DNA from: Nitratireductor indicus C115
GTDB taxonomy: Bacteria > Pseudomonadota > Alphaproteobacteria > Rhizobiales > Rhizobiaceae
Direction: 5' to 3'
Length of the DNA stretch: 64,000 nucleotides
Assembly (NCBI RefSeq): GCF_000300515.1
Contig: NZ_AMSI01000004.1
Location: 62,001 to 126,000 of the forward strand
This document shows, one piece after another, positions 19,061 to 27,341 of this stretch (its first letter is position 1; each line of letters starts with the position of its first letter). A program made the translations under genes and the position numbers. The notes beneath the pieces were generated by a model. The model saw nothing but the letters and a program-made list of their open reading frames with translations. It was not told the origin of the DNA and did no database searches.

Positions 19061-19419
19061 ACTATCTAGCAATCATGCTCGCAGTTTGCGTCATCGCAGC
19101 CGGGCAAATCATATTCAAGCATGCAGCGAGAACACTCGTTGGACTATCCGGCGACACATTCAGCATTATTGAGCTCATACGACTGAACTTGGCGCCTCTT
19201 AGCTGGATTGCTTTAGCACTATCAGCTTATGGTCTATCGACAATAGCCTGGATATACGCATTAAGGCATACACCCTTATCAGTCGCCTATATGTTCAATG
19301 CCCTGGCATTTATAATCATACCAATTGCCAGTTCAGCAATATTCGATGAATCCCTCTCTCGTAGTTTTTTCCTCGGAGCATCTCTTATCGCCGCCGGGAT
19401 CGTCATAACAACTATATAG
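19057..19419 (+). CDS. Small EamA/SMR-type membrane carrier (ArnE-like)
   Basis: 120 residues with four predicted transmembrane helices, EamA-type half-size protein. Typical features: AAGQIIFKHAAR in helix 1, the central ALSAYGLSTIAWIYALRHTPLSVAYMFNALAFIIIP stretch, and a last helix ASLIAAGIVITTI. ArnE/ArnF-like proteins of this size are thought to flip lipid-linked sugars; flanked by a polyprenyl-phosphate glycosyltransferase and a GT-C transferase, this role fits. The start is TTG at 19057, overlapping the previous stop (TTGA), with GAGGAG about 9 bases before. Confidence 0.8.
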   Translation: MNYLAIMLAVCVIAAGQIIFKHAARTLVGLSGDTFSIIELIRLNLAPLSWIALALSAYGLSTIAWIYALRHTPLSVAYMFNALAFIIIPIASSAIFDESLSRSFFLGASLIAAGIVITTI

Positions 19420-19428
19420 AGAAATCAC

Positions 19429-20946
19429 TTGAAAAATCGTCTCGTAAACTTCCAATACGCAATAATATTCATATTTTCAATTTTTTTATATTCAATATTT
19501 TTTGTCGGCTTCTACGGAAGCGACGATTTACAGTACGCAAGCGGAATCCGTTTTTTTGCTGGATTGAACGGAGGGGAGATCACCAATATTGGCTCTCTGC
19601 GCTTCCCCCTCGTACTTCCAGGCGCTGTCTTTGCAAAACTCGGCGGAGCCGTTCAATGGGCTTTCGTCTCCCAATTATTATACTTCCTAATTCTGTCCTT
19701 CATAATTTACTTTATAATTAAAAAAAATACAAATGTAAATATATCTACCGCAGGAGCCATGTCTTGCATAAGCATTCCAGCGGTGTCTATATTTTCACCA
19801 TCTCTACTTCCAGATTCTATAATATCTATATTTATATTAATTCACGCATTGACATTCGAAAAGTCTATTAATAATAAATTTCATATATTTCTTTCTGGGA
19901 TAGTTCTAGGTTTTATTTATTCCTCCAAAGAAGCATCTATGCTCTATATCATTCCTTGGTGGATTTATTTTTTAATTTACTTTTCAAGAAATGGCTGGGT
20001 GGAGTTCTTCTTAAAAGGTTCCCTATACGCCTCCGGGTTTACGCTCATTTTTTTAACCGATGCCCTTATTCAGTTCTACGCAACCGGCGCCGTCCTGCCG
20101 CGCCTATACGGCGGCTTGGATGCTGCGCAGAATGCGCGCGCCTTCATGGAGCGCCAAGGTTACTTGCCAATCGACCGCCTTCGATTTGCATTAAGCCAAC
20201 TCAACAAAGGATACTCATTTATTTTTCTGATGATAATCCCGCCAATTCTGGCTGCATCAACCCTAAGAAAAAGACCCGTTAATTTTCAGGATATTCGATT
20301 TGAAATTATCTTATATTCTGCTGGAATTTGGATTTTTTTATATAATACATTTGGTACAATCTCTTTTTCTGAATATATAGGAGTTCCTATTCAGACAAGG
20401 TATTATATACCATCATATATATTTCTATTAATTTCCACAATTATTTTATTATCAAAAACATTTACAGGATCAATAGCAAATACATCAATATCGATTTCCC
20501 TAATATGCTTAACATCTATGCATTTATTTTCCGCTATACCAGTCGCCGGTCAGATCTACGGCGCCTCAAATTATCGCCTGACTGCTGCAGCCGTAGAGAA
20601 AGCGAAGGGTATCGATATGAGTCCCATATTCTTCAGTAAGGATATTTTTGCCAGAACAAGATACGGCACAATGGAAGCTGTGAAACAGTGGCCCGGTAAC
20701 GAGCACTTCCCATCCGATTGCCGCTACTGGCTTCTAAGCAGTGACGCGAATGAGATTTCGAGGATAAAGGGAGACCAACCAGATGCTGAAATTGCCGTCT
20801 ATCCTGTAACTTCACCTCGCTCGCGTGTGGCGTTCATAACTCAAATGTATGGACTGGGGCCTATCTTCCCCGAGAAGGTCTCCAATCTCCAGCTGATGCA
20901 TGTCAACAAATGCAAAGAGACGAACTCCGATCAAGAGCGTCTCTAA
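19429..20946 (+). CDS. GT-C (GT39/PMT-like) polytopic glycosyltransferase
   Basis: 505 residues, ten or more transmembrane helices in the first ~350, then a hydrophilic periplasmic C-terminal part. After the first helix comes GFYGSDDLQYASG, the acidic pair expected for GT-C enzymes that take sugar from a polyprenyl-phosphate donor outside the cytoplasm. A TTG at 19429 starts the protein nine bases after the EamA-type gene. Very AT-rich, with Ile/Phe/Ser/Asn-rich composition. Likely adds the sugar to lipopolysaccharide, a capsule or a protein; the acceptor is unknown. No close named family recognised beyond GT-C. Confidence 0.7.
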   Translation: MKNRLVNFQYAIIFIFSIFLYSIFFVGFYGSDDLQYASGIRFFAGLNGGEITNIGSLRFPLVLPGAVFAKLGGAVQWAFVSQLLYFLILSFIIYFIIKKNTNVNISTAGAMSCISIPAVSIFSPSLLPDSIISIFILIHALTFEKSINNKFHIFLSGIVLGFIYSSKEASMLYIIPWWIYFLIYFSRNGWVEFFLKGSLYASGFTLIFLTDALIQFYATGAVLPRLYGGLDAAQNARAFMERQGYLPIDRLRFALSQLNKGYSFIFLMIIPPILAASTLRKRPVNFQDIRFEIILYSAGIWIFLYNTFGTISFSEYIGVPIQTRYYIPSYIFLLISTIILLSKTFTGSIANTSISISLICLTSMHLFSAIPVAGQIYGASNYRLTAAAVEKAKGIDMSPIFFSKDIFARTRYGTMEAVKQWPGNEHFPSDCRYWLLSSDANEISRIKGDQPDAEIAVYPVTSPRSRVAFITQMYGLGPIFPEKVSNLQLMHVNKCKETNSDQERL

Positions 20947-20980
20947 AGCCCGCTCCCGAAGGCAGGCAGTTCTTTTCGCA

Positions 20981-21751
20981 TCAACGCGCGATGTGGATTT
21001 CCACTGTTCCCACAGCAAGCGCCTCGGCTAGCGGGCCAGGTGGTGGTGCGTCGGTGATGACCCCTGTCAGCGCCGTGAGAGGCTCGACCGTTGCGACCAG
21101 ATCCAGATCGAACTTGGTATGATCGGCAAGAAGATAGGTCTCCCGCGACTGGCGGATCATTGCGCGCTTGACGCCAACAGCCAGACGGTTCGCCTCGGTG
21201 ATGCCCTTGGTCGTCAGGCCGCTCGCTCCGATGAAAGCCCGGTTCGCATTGTAGCGGCCAATGAAGTCGATGGTCTCCGCCCCGTAGATGCCGACCTCGC
21301 GTGCCATGAAATCACCGGGGCAGATGACCACCTGAATGGTTTCGTTCTGGGCGAGCGCCGAAGCCACCGCGACGCTGTTTGTAAGCACTGTCAGATCGTT
21401 TGCCGTGGCCGCCAGGCAGAGTGCAAACTGATGGGTCGTCGACCCCGCGTCAATCATCAGGACCTCGCCCGGCCGCACCAGCTCCGCGGCACGGCGGGCG
21501 ATGCGCGCACGCTCCTCGATGCGCGCCTGATCGCGCTCGCCGAAAGGCGGTTGCGCGCCCATGGGTGCGACCGATGCGCCGCCATAGGCGCGTGTAATCA
21601 AGCCCTCACGGCTCAGCGCCTCGACATCGCGCCTGACAGTTTCGGTGGAAACACCGAAACGAGCCGCCAGCTCCGATGTGCGCACATGCGGATGGTGCTG
21701 CAGTTCCAGAAGAATCTGGTCGCGGCGGTCATTCTTGCGCAGGCGCGCCAT
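20981..21751 (-). CDS. DeoR-family transcriptional regulator
   Basis: 256 residues. N-terminal DeoR winged helix (RRDQILLELQHHPHVRTSELAARFGVSTETVRRDVEALSREGLITRAYGG), C-terminal sugar-phosphate-sensing DeoRC domain (IDAGSTTHQFAL; LTNSVAVASAL; FIGASGL). Members usually repress sugar or phosphorylated-compound genes. It is read after the HAD phosphatase gene (29 bases), and both are divergent from the PhnD-type transporter, so it most likely controls that set. Convergent with the AT-rich glycosyltransferase block. Confidence 0.9.
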   Translation of the reverse strand: MARLRKNDRRDQILLELQHHPHVRTSELAARFGVSTETVRRDVEALSREGLITRAYGGASVAPMGAQPPFGERDQARIEERARIARRAAELVRPGEVLMIDAGSTTHQFALCLAATANDLTVLTNSVAVASALAQNETIQVVICPGDFMAREVGIYGAETIDFIGRYNANRAFIGASGLTTKGITEANRLAVGVKRAMIRQSRETYLLADHTKFDLDLVATVEPLTALTGVITDAPPPGPLAEALAVGTVEIHIAR

Positions 21752-21780
21752 CAGCCCTCCCGGCCTTTAACGTTCAGTCT

Positions 21781-22614
21781 TCAAACCCTGGCTCTCAAAA
21801 CAGCGTCGGCCACTTCGGCGAAGCCCGCGCCTCCGGCCTCATGGGTAATCCATTTCGGCGGAGTGGCCACCATATCGCAGAATTCGGCGAAGTTCGCCAC
21901 GCCCACACTGTTGTCGAAAAAGCCGAACATGGGCGCATCATTCGGTGAATCGCCCACGAAAATCACCCTGTGCTTCTCCTCATCGAGGTCGAGGCCATAG
22001 CGCTCCGCGAAGAGCCGGCGCGTCATTTCCAGCTTGTCGTAGCGACCGAACCATCCATTGACATGGATGGACGACACTTTTGCGACCGCACCTGCGTCCT
22101 CGAAACAGGTCACGATGCGGTCGATCTCGGAATCGGCAAGCCGTGGGACATCCTCGGCAAAATCAATCGCAAGATCCGCCTCGCGAAACTGCTGATCGGC
22201 GGAAATGCGCGCACCCGGAACCCCGGCAAGAATGGCAGCGGCTAGATCGTCCAGCTTCCGGCGGTCCTCACGTCGTTTTTCGTCGCTCTGCGAAAAAACG
22301 CGCGCCATACCCCCACCCCTCTCCAGAGCGAAATAGAAGGCGCCGTTTTCACCCACCACCGCATCCACCGGCCACAGACGGGCAATCAGATCGCACCAGC
22401 CGGCAGGACGGCCCGTCACCGGCACGACACGGACCCCCGCTTCCTGCAGATGCTCAAGCGCGCCATAGGCGATGCTCGGCAAACGGCCATCCGTGGTGAG
22501 CGTGTCATCAATATCGGTGAGGACAAAATCGATCCCACGCAGCACCTCCGGCGGGAATGTCCCGAACGGACGCATCGTCGCCGCTTCTGCCCGTCTCGCC
22601 GTTTTTGCAACCAT
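21781..22614 (-). CDS. HAD-IIB family phosphatase
   Basis: 277 residues of the Cof/sucrose-phosphatase/mannosyl-3-phosphoglycerate-phosphatase branch of HAD hydrolases. Motif I VLTDIDDTLTTDG (nucleophile Asp), motif II Thr in VVPVTGRPAGW, motif III Lys region, motif IV VIFVGDSPNDAPMFGFF. The ATG at 22614 has GGAGAGGG 7 bases upstream; the open frame continues further but crosses the promoter region and overlaps phnD, so longer starts are rejected. Paired with a DeoR regulator and a PhnDCEE transporter, it may dephosphorylate an imported sugar- or polyol-phosphate. That role is inference. Confidence 0.85.
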   Translation of the reverse strand: MVAKTARRAEAATMRPFGTFPPEVLRGIDFVLTDIDDTLTTDGRLPSIAYGALEHLQEAGVRVVPVTGRPAGWCDLIARLWPVDAVVGENGAFYFALERGGGMARVFSQSDEKRREDRRKLDDLAAAILAGVPGARISADQQFREADLAIDFAEDVPRLADSEIDRIVTCFEDAGAVAKVSSIHVNGWFGRYDKLEMTRRLFAERYGLDLDEEKHRVIFVGDSPNDAPMFGFFDNSVGVANFAEFCDMVATPPKWITHEAGGAGFAEVADAVLRARV

Positions 22615-22697
22615 GAAACACCCTCTCCAAGATGAGCGATATGCCACGCTTGTAATTGCATTTTTCGTCATTTTCGAGGGTATTCCAAAAAAATTTG

Positions 22698-22711
22698 TGC
22701 AATGTGTTGCA
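22698..22711. promoter_or_regulatory. Candidate operator between HAD/DeoR and phnD-like genes
   Basis: Perfect inverted repeat TGCAA-TGTG-TTGCA in the 192-bp divergent promoter region, about 85 bases from one start and 95 from the other. The same region has a direct repeat TTTTCGTCATTTTCG near 22660-22680. Either could be the DeoR site; this is a positional inference. Confidence 0.4.
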
Positions 22712-22806
22712 AAGTACCACAAAATGCCGATACGTTTTCGGACAACCGAGCCTGGGAGAGGCTCCGGGGTTTCACAGGTGCGCTGCGCCTGCACTGGAGG
22801 AGAGAC

Positions 22807-23811
22807 ATGACTTTGATGACCTGCAACGACCGCTTGGCCGGCGGTGCCGCGGCAGCCCTGTTCGGCCTGTCCGCCCTTTTTCTCAGTACGTCGGCCGGAG
22901 CACAGGAATGCGCAGAGCGCGGCCAGCTCGACACCATGTATTGCGATGCGAATGGCGACCTTGTGGCTGACGCGCCAAGCGATGCATCGAAGCTCCAGAA
23001 TCCTGGTACGCTGGTGTTCGCTTACACACCGGTCGAAGATCCGGCGATCTATGAAGACATCTGGGAGCCCTTCATCGAACACCTGAAAAAGGTGACCGGA
23101 AAGGACGTGCAATTCTTCGCCGTTCAATCGAACTCGGCTGAAGTGGAAGCCATGCGCAGCGGCCGTCTGCACATTGCCGGCTTTTCCACCGGCCCGACCC
23201 CATTTGCAGTGAACCTGGCTGGCGCCGTCCCCTTTGCGATCATGGGGTCCGAGGACGGCCGCTTCGGCTACAAGCTGCAGGTCTACACACGCAAGGATTC
23301 GGGCATCAACGAGATGGCCGACCTCAAGGGCAAGCGCGTTGCGCATACCTCGCCCACGTCGAATTCGGGCAACCTCGCACCACGGGCGCTGTTCCCCAAT
23401 CTGGGCGTGGTGCCGGAGCAGGATTACGAGGTCGTCTATTCGGGCTCACACGACCAGTCGATGCTCGGCGTCGTTGCCGGCGACTATGATGCGGCTCCGG
23501 TTGCTTCCGAGGTCGTAGAGCGGATGGCAGAGCGCGATCTTTACGACCCGGAGGAGGTGAAGATCGTCTGGGAATCCGATCCCTTCCCCACGACCTCCTA
23601 CAATTATGCTCATGATCTCGATCCCGCGCTGGTGGAAAAGATCAAGGAAGCCTTCTTCACGTTCGACTTCAAGGGAACCGCGCTTGGCGAAGAGTTCTCC
23701 GGCGTCAGCAAGTTCGTCCCCGTGACGTACCAGAAGGACTGGGCAGTCATCCGGGAAATCCAGAAGGCGAATGGCGTGAAGTACACGCCACAGGATCTCG
23801 CCAAGGAATAA
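22807..23811 (+). CDS. phnD: PhnD-type periplasmic binding protein
   Basis: Substrate-binding component of a phosphonate/phosphate-ester ABC importer. 334 residues; signal peptide ending near SAGAQ before ECAERGQ. PhnD-like features: TLVFAYTPVEDPAIYEDIWEPFIEHLKKVTG, a central ADLKGKRVAHTSPTSNSGNLAPRALFP, and VVAGDYDAAPVASEVVERM. The ATG at 22807 has GGAGGAGA in front. A lone PhnDCEE set without phn C-P lyase genes may serve phosphonates, phosphite or phosphate esters; the HAD phosphatase and DeoR regulator opposite suggest a phosphorylated carbon compound. Confidence 0.85.
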   Translation: MTLMTCNDRLAGGAAAALFGLSALFLSTSAGAQECAERGQLDTMYCDANGDLVADAPSDASKLQNPGTLVFAYTPVEDPAIYEDIWEPFIEHLKKVTGKDVQFFAVQSNSAEVEAMRSGRLHIAGFSTGPTPFAVNLAGAVPFAIMGSEDGRFGYKLQVYTRKDSGINEMADLKGKRVAHTSPTSNSGNLAPRALFPNLGVVPEQDYEVVYSGSHDQSMLGVVAGDYDAAPVASEVVERMAERDLYDPEEVKIVWESDPFPTTSYNYAHDLDPALVEKIKEAFFTFDFKGTALGEEFSGVSKFVPVTYQKDWAVIREIQKANGVKYTPQDLAKE

Positions 23812-23867
23812 TACCTCCACGTCCGGGCGCACGCAGCAAGCAGACCTCGCATGCGCCCGGACCTTTC

Positions 23868-23894
23868 GGCCCGGCTCTTCCGGGCCGCTTTTTT
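23868..23894 (+). terminator. Terminator-like hairpin after phnD
   Basis: GGCCCGG-CTCTT-CCGGGCC followed by GC and six T residues (23889-23894), 57 bases after the phnD-type stop. It reads as an intrinsic terminator inside the operon and would reduce phnC/phnE expression relative to the binding protein. Confidence 0.75.
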
Positions 23895-23918
23895 CCGCCT
23901 ATTGCGCATCTAGCAAAG

Positions 23919-24000
23919 GGGCGGGATCGCCTGATATCCGCAGGAATGCGGGAAACAAGGAGATGCGGCGGAACAGCGTTTTTTGAAACGCGAGCCGTCC
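23919..24000 (+). repeat. Palindromic intergenic repeat, copy 1 (degenerate)
   Basis: This stretch aligns along most of its length with the repeats at 35614-35712 and (inverted) 52304-52410. The best-kept core is GAAACAAGGAGAT at 23952-23964, after CCGCAGGAATGCGG and before GCGGCGGAACAGCGTTTTTT. It lies in the gap between phnD and phnC. Copies were matched by eye only. Confidence 0.6.
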
Positions 24001-24019
24001 CGGTGTTCGGAGTGAACCC

Positions 24020-24814
24020 ATGTTGAAGATTTCGCAGCTCGTGAAGCGCTACGGCAACGGTGCACCTGTGCTGAAGGGGCTGGACCTCGAGGTTCCCGGA
24101 GACAGCGTGGTTTCCATCATCGGGGCTTCGGGAGCCGGCAAGAGCACGCTCTTGCGCTGCATCAACCGGCTTGTGGAACCCAGCTCCGGCACGATCGAGC
24201 TGAACGGCCTGAAGCTCACCGACCTGAAGGGCTCGGAACTGCGCGCGGCGCGACGGCGCATCGGCATGATCTTCCAGGGGTTCAATCTCGTCGACCGTCT
24301 GACCGTGATGGAAAATGTGCAATCGGGCCGGCTGGGCTACCTGCCCACCTGGCGCGCCGTCTTTCGCCGCTATCCGAAGGAAGACATCCGCAGGGCTTAT
24401 GAATTGATGGAACGGGTGGGCATCGCTCACTACGCAAACAAGCGGGCAGACGAGCTTTCCGGCGGTGAACGCCAGCGCGTCGGTGTGGTGCGTGCGCTGA
24501 TGCAGGAACCGGAAATTCTTCTCGCCGACGAACCCACCGCATCTCTCGACCCCAAGACCTCGGAGCAGATCATGGAACTTCTGCGCGCTCTGTCGCGCGA
24601 GTTTTCGCTGCCCGTTCTCATCAATATCCACAATGTCGCCGAGGCCAAGCAATACACGGATCGCATCGTCGGCATGCGCTATGGCCGCATCATCTTCGAC
24701 GCGGAACCCGCCGCCCTCGACAAGACGGCGATGGACGAGATTTATGCCGGTGTGCCTGCCGAAGAGCGCGGCGAGATGGACAATGTCACACCGCTGAGGG
24801 CGCAGAACGCATGA
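24020..24814 (+). CDS. phnC: PhnC-type ABC transporter ATP-binding protein
   Basis: ATPase of the phosphonate-family importer. 264 residues with Walker A GASGAGKSTLLRCINRL, Q-loop MIFQGFNLVDRLTVMENV, signature LSGGERQRVGVVRAL, Walker B ILLADEPTASLD, and the H-loop INIHNVAEA. The NLVDRLTVMENVQSGRLGY segment is characteristic of PhnC. The stop overlaps the next start by four bases (ATGA). Expressed behind a terminator-like hairpin and a palindromic repeat. Confidence 0.9.
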   Translation: MLKISQLVKRYGNGAPVLKGLDLEVPGDSVVSIIGASGAGKSTLLRCINRLVEPSSGTIELNGLKLTDLKGSELRAARRRIGMIFQGFNLVDRLTVMENVQSGRLGYLPTWRAVFRRYPKEDIRRAYELMERVGIAHYANKRADELSGGERQRVGVVRALMQEPEILLADEPTASLDPKTSEQIMELLRALSREFSLPVLINIHNVAEAKQYTDRIVGMRYGRIIFDAEPAALDKTAMDEIYAGVPAEERGEMDNVTPLRAQNA

Positions 24815-25632
24815 GCACCCAGTCAGCTCCCCTGCCAGACACCCCGCTACCAGACACCTGGCGCCGGCCACCGTTGATCAAGAACCCGGTGCTGCGCTAC
24901 GCGCTGCTTATCGCGGTCGCGGCCTATTTCGCCTGGGCAATACTGGCTCTCCCCATCGACTGGGCCCGCATCTCGCAGGGCTTCACCCGCGCCGCGCGTA
25001 TTTTCAGCGGCGCCTTTCCGCCGAGCTTCGAGCGAAGTGGTCTTCTGATCGACGGTTTTCTCGAAAGCCTGAAGATCGCGATCCTTGCGACAGTCGGCGG
25101 CGTGCTTCTGTCCATCCCCATCGCCTTCATGGCTGCCAAGAATCTGGCGCCGCGCCCCATCTATCTGATTGGCCGTGCGCTGATCATCATCGCCCGCAGC
25201 TTCCATCCCGTGATCGTCGCCATTGTCTTTGTGAAGGCGGTCGGGTTCGGACCCTTTGCGGGTGTTCTCACGCTCATCGTCTATTCGGTCGGCTTTGTTG
25301 CCAAGATGCTTGCGGAGCGGATCGAAGAGATCGACTGGGGCCAGGTGGAAGCGATGCGCTCCGTCGGTGCGGGCTACCTGCCAACCATGTTCTATGCGGT
25401 CTTCCCACAGATCATGCCGCGCCAGATCGGCCTCAGCATCTACCAGCTCGACAGCAATCTGCGCGCCTCGGCCGTGGTCGGCATCGTCGGCGCAGGCGGG
25501 ATCGGCTCGACGCTCGCCAATGCCTTCGGCCGCTACGACTACGATTTCGCGCTGGCCATCACCATCGTCATCGTCGCCGCCATTCTCGTCAGCGAGGCGA
25601 TCAGCGGACAGATCAGGAAGCGGATATGGTAA
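24811..25632 (+). CDS. phnE: PhnE-type ABC transporter permease 1
   Basis: Inner-membrane permease of the importer, 273 residues with about six transmembrane helices and the EAA-type cytoplasmic loop LAERIEEIDWGQVEAMRSVGAGYLPTMFYAVFPQIMP, plus GIVGAGGIGSTLANAFGRYDYD near the C-terminus. Overlaps the ATPase gene by four bases and the second permease gene by seven, so all are co-translated. Pairs with the following homologue as a heterodimer. Confidence 0.88.
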   Translation: MSTQSAPLPDTPLPDTWRRPPLIKNPVLRYALLIAVAAYFAWAILALPIDWARISQGFTRAARIFSGAFPPSFERSGLLIDGFLESLKIAILATVGGVLLSIPIAFMAAKNLAPRPIYLIGRALIIIARSFHPVIVAIVFVKAVGFGPFAGVLTLIVYSVGFVAKMLAERIEEIDWGQVEAMRSVGAGYLPTMFYAVFPQIMPRQIGLSIYQLDSNLRASAVVGIVGAGGIGSTLANAFGRYDYDFALAITIVIVAAILVSEAISGQIRKRIW

Positions 25633-26429
25633 GCTTGGATTCCACGCCCGAGGAATGGGCCCGCTACACACCGCGCGAACGCATGCAGCGCTACGCGATC
25701 TTCCTCGTCATCATCGCCGCGATCGTGTGGGCGCTCGGCAGCATCGACGTGATCTGGCCCTGGGTGCTGGATGCTCCGCAGCAGATGGGCGATCTGTTCG
25801 GCCGCATGGTGCCACCCGACATCACCAATCTGTCGAGCATTTTGTGGGTGCTTCTGGAAACCGTGAACATTGCCACCATTGCGACCGCAATCGGCGTGTT
25901 CGTGTCGCTGCCCGTCGCTTATATCGCAGCACAGAACACGACACCCAATGCCGCCACTCTTTGGCTCGGGCGCTTCATTCTGGTTGCAAGCCGTTCGGTC
26001 AACACCATTATCTGGGCACTACTTTTCGTGGCGATTTTCGGCCCGGGGATCGTGGCCGGGATCGTGGCCATCATGTTCCGCTCCATCGGCTTCATCGGCA
26101 AGCTCCTGGGCGAAGCCATCGAGGAAATCGACCGCCGCCCCGTGGAAGCGCTGGAAGCCACCGGCGCCTCTCGCTTCAAGGTCATCGTCTATGCCATCGT
26201 GCCTCAGGTGATGCCGACCTTCTGGGCGGTCGCCATCCTGCGCTGGGACATCAACCTGCGCGAATCCACCGTGCTCGGCCTGGTGGGGGCCGGCGGCATC
26301 GGCATCATCCTGCAAAGCGCCATCGACACGTTCAACTGGCAGGAGGCCGCAACGGTTCTTCTCGCAATCCTCACGCTTGTCGTCATCGGCGAGGTCGTTT
26401 CGGCATGGCTGCGCAAGAGGATCATTTAA
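25626..26429 (+). CDS. phnE: PhnE-type ABC transporter permease 2
   Basis: Second permease, 267 residues, homologous to the preceding one. EAA-type loop GEAIEEIDRRPVEALEATGASRFKVIVYAIVPQVMP and C-terminal GLVGAGGIGIILQSAIDTFNW. Phosphonate-type systems often have two PhnE genes. It is the last gene of the plus-strand unit; a 182-base stretch without structure separates it from the next gene, which is on the other strand. Confidence 0.88.
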   Translation: MVSLDSTPEEWARYTPRERMQRYAIFLVIIAAIVWALGSIDVIWPWVLDAPQQMGDLFGRMVPPDITNLSSILWVLLETVNIATIATAIGVFVSLPVAYIAAQNTTPNAATLWLGRFILVASRSVNTIIWALLFVAIFGPGIVAGIVAIMFRSIGFIGKLLGEAIEEIDRRPVEALEATGASRFKVIVYAIVPQVMPTFWAVAILRWDINLRESTVLGLVGAGGIGIILQSAIDTFNWQEAATVLLAILTLVVIGEVVSAWLRKRII

Positions 26430-26610
26430 TGGAATTTGCCATGCAATCGGCAGTCGGCTGTCCATTGCTAGGCGAAACGGAGCGGTGAATAGAGTTCTCT
26501 ACAGTGAAGCCCGACCAACGTTTCCAGGGCACGTCCAAGCAACACAGACGTGATGCGCCTCCTGCTTCAAGAGGCACATCCGCAGTCAGCAGTTCATGCG
26601 AGAGAAAAGC

Positions 26611-26961
26611 CTACCCCATATTGGCGATAACACCGCCCGCCACGCCGCCGGTGATCGCACCGAGCGCCGCACCACCGGCCGTTCCGACAGCAGCACCGAT
26701 AGTCGCGCCCAAACCGGCACCGCCAATGGCGCCAGTGAAGGTACCCACAACGGGAAACGCCGAACCGACGATCCCACCCGCGACACCCCCGATCAGTGCG
26801 CCAGCAGCAACGCCCACCGCGGCGCCTACAGGGCTACCCACCGCCAAACCGAATCCTCCGCCAGTGACAACTCCACCACCAATGGCGCTGGGGCTACGAC
26901 CGCCGCCGCCAAAGCTAAGACGGTCAGACAGTGCGATAGAGAAATAAATACAATTCATCAT
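26611..26961 (-). CDS. Small glycine-zipper protein, bacteriocin-like composition
   Basis: About 116 residues from ATG at 26961 (a second ATG at 26958 and a TTG at 26991 are possible; none has a good ribosome site). The first ~25 residues are MMNCIYFSIALSDRLSFGGGG. The rest is almost only Gly, Ala, Val and Ile with many GxxxG spacings, such as GAALGAITGGVAGGVIANMG and GAAVGVAAGALIGGVAGGIVG. This pattern makes tightly packed membrane helices and is seen in glycine-zipper lipoproteins and class II bacteriocin/pore-forming peptides. No signal peptide or Cys lipobox is evident. Upstream DNA (26960-27170) is very AT-rich. No function is claimed. Confidence 0.45.
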   Translation of the reverse strand: MMNCIYFSIALSDRLSFGGGGRSPSAIGGGVVTGGGFGLAVGSPVGAAVGVAAGALIGGVAGGIVGSAFPVVGTFTGAIGGAGLGATIGAAVGTAGGAALGAITGGVAGGVIANMG

Positions 26962-27341
26962 AAAATAATCCCAATAAAAATAAAACAACAAGAAAAGTAA
27001 GAAATCGTAATTTACATATTATCTCCAAATTTAATAGAAGCAATTGATTTTTAAATCTCCATATTTTAATATGCAAGTCGAAAATACACAAAATATATAC
27101 ATAAGACCTACGAAAGCTGTCCAGAACATTGGAATTTTTGCCTCCGATCAAGAGGCTCGGTGAGCATGGCGCCAAGTCTGCACATTTGTCATTTCTGAAT
27201 AACTAATGTAACATATTCGATTGGGAGCACCCCACGAACTTCCGCACCGATTGTGTTTCATTCGATGCCAGCCTGTTGAGGGACAGGGGAGAGAAGCGAC
27301 GCGGCCAGGTTCCACCAGGTTGAGGAGAAACACGAGACGAA
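26962..27341. other. AT-rich intergenic region
   Basis: 380 bases without a convincing gene. Bases ~26940-27120 are strongly AT-rich with T/A runs, unlike the genes on either side, and probably hold the promoter of the glycine-zipper gene on the minus strand. The part from ~27170 returns to normal composition and should hold the promoter of the Na/Pi-cotransporter gene. No repeat or hairpin of note. Confidence 0.5.

Noticed and set aside
21781-23346. Possible 521-residue form of the HAD phosphatase
   Set aside because: The extension would run through the divergent promoter and half of the phnD-type gene on the other strand. Only the part from 22614 has HAD motifs, and an ATG with a ribosome site is present there.
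26504-27000. Pro/Ala/Thr-rich plus-strand frames opposite the glycine-zipper gene
   Set aside because: Pro/Ala runs are the expected antisense of Gly/Ala codons. The minus strand gives a coherent GxxxG pattern, though strand choice is not certain.
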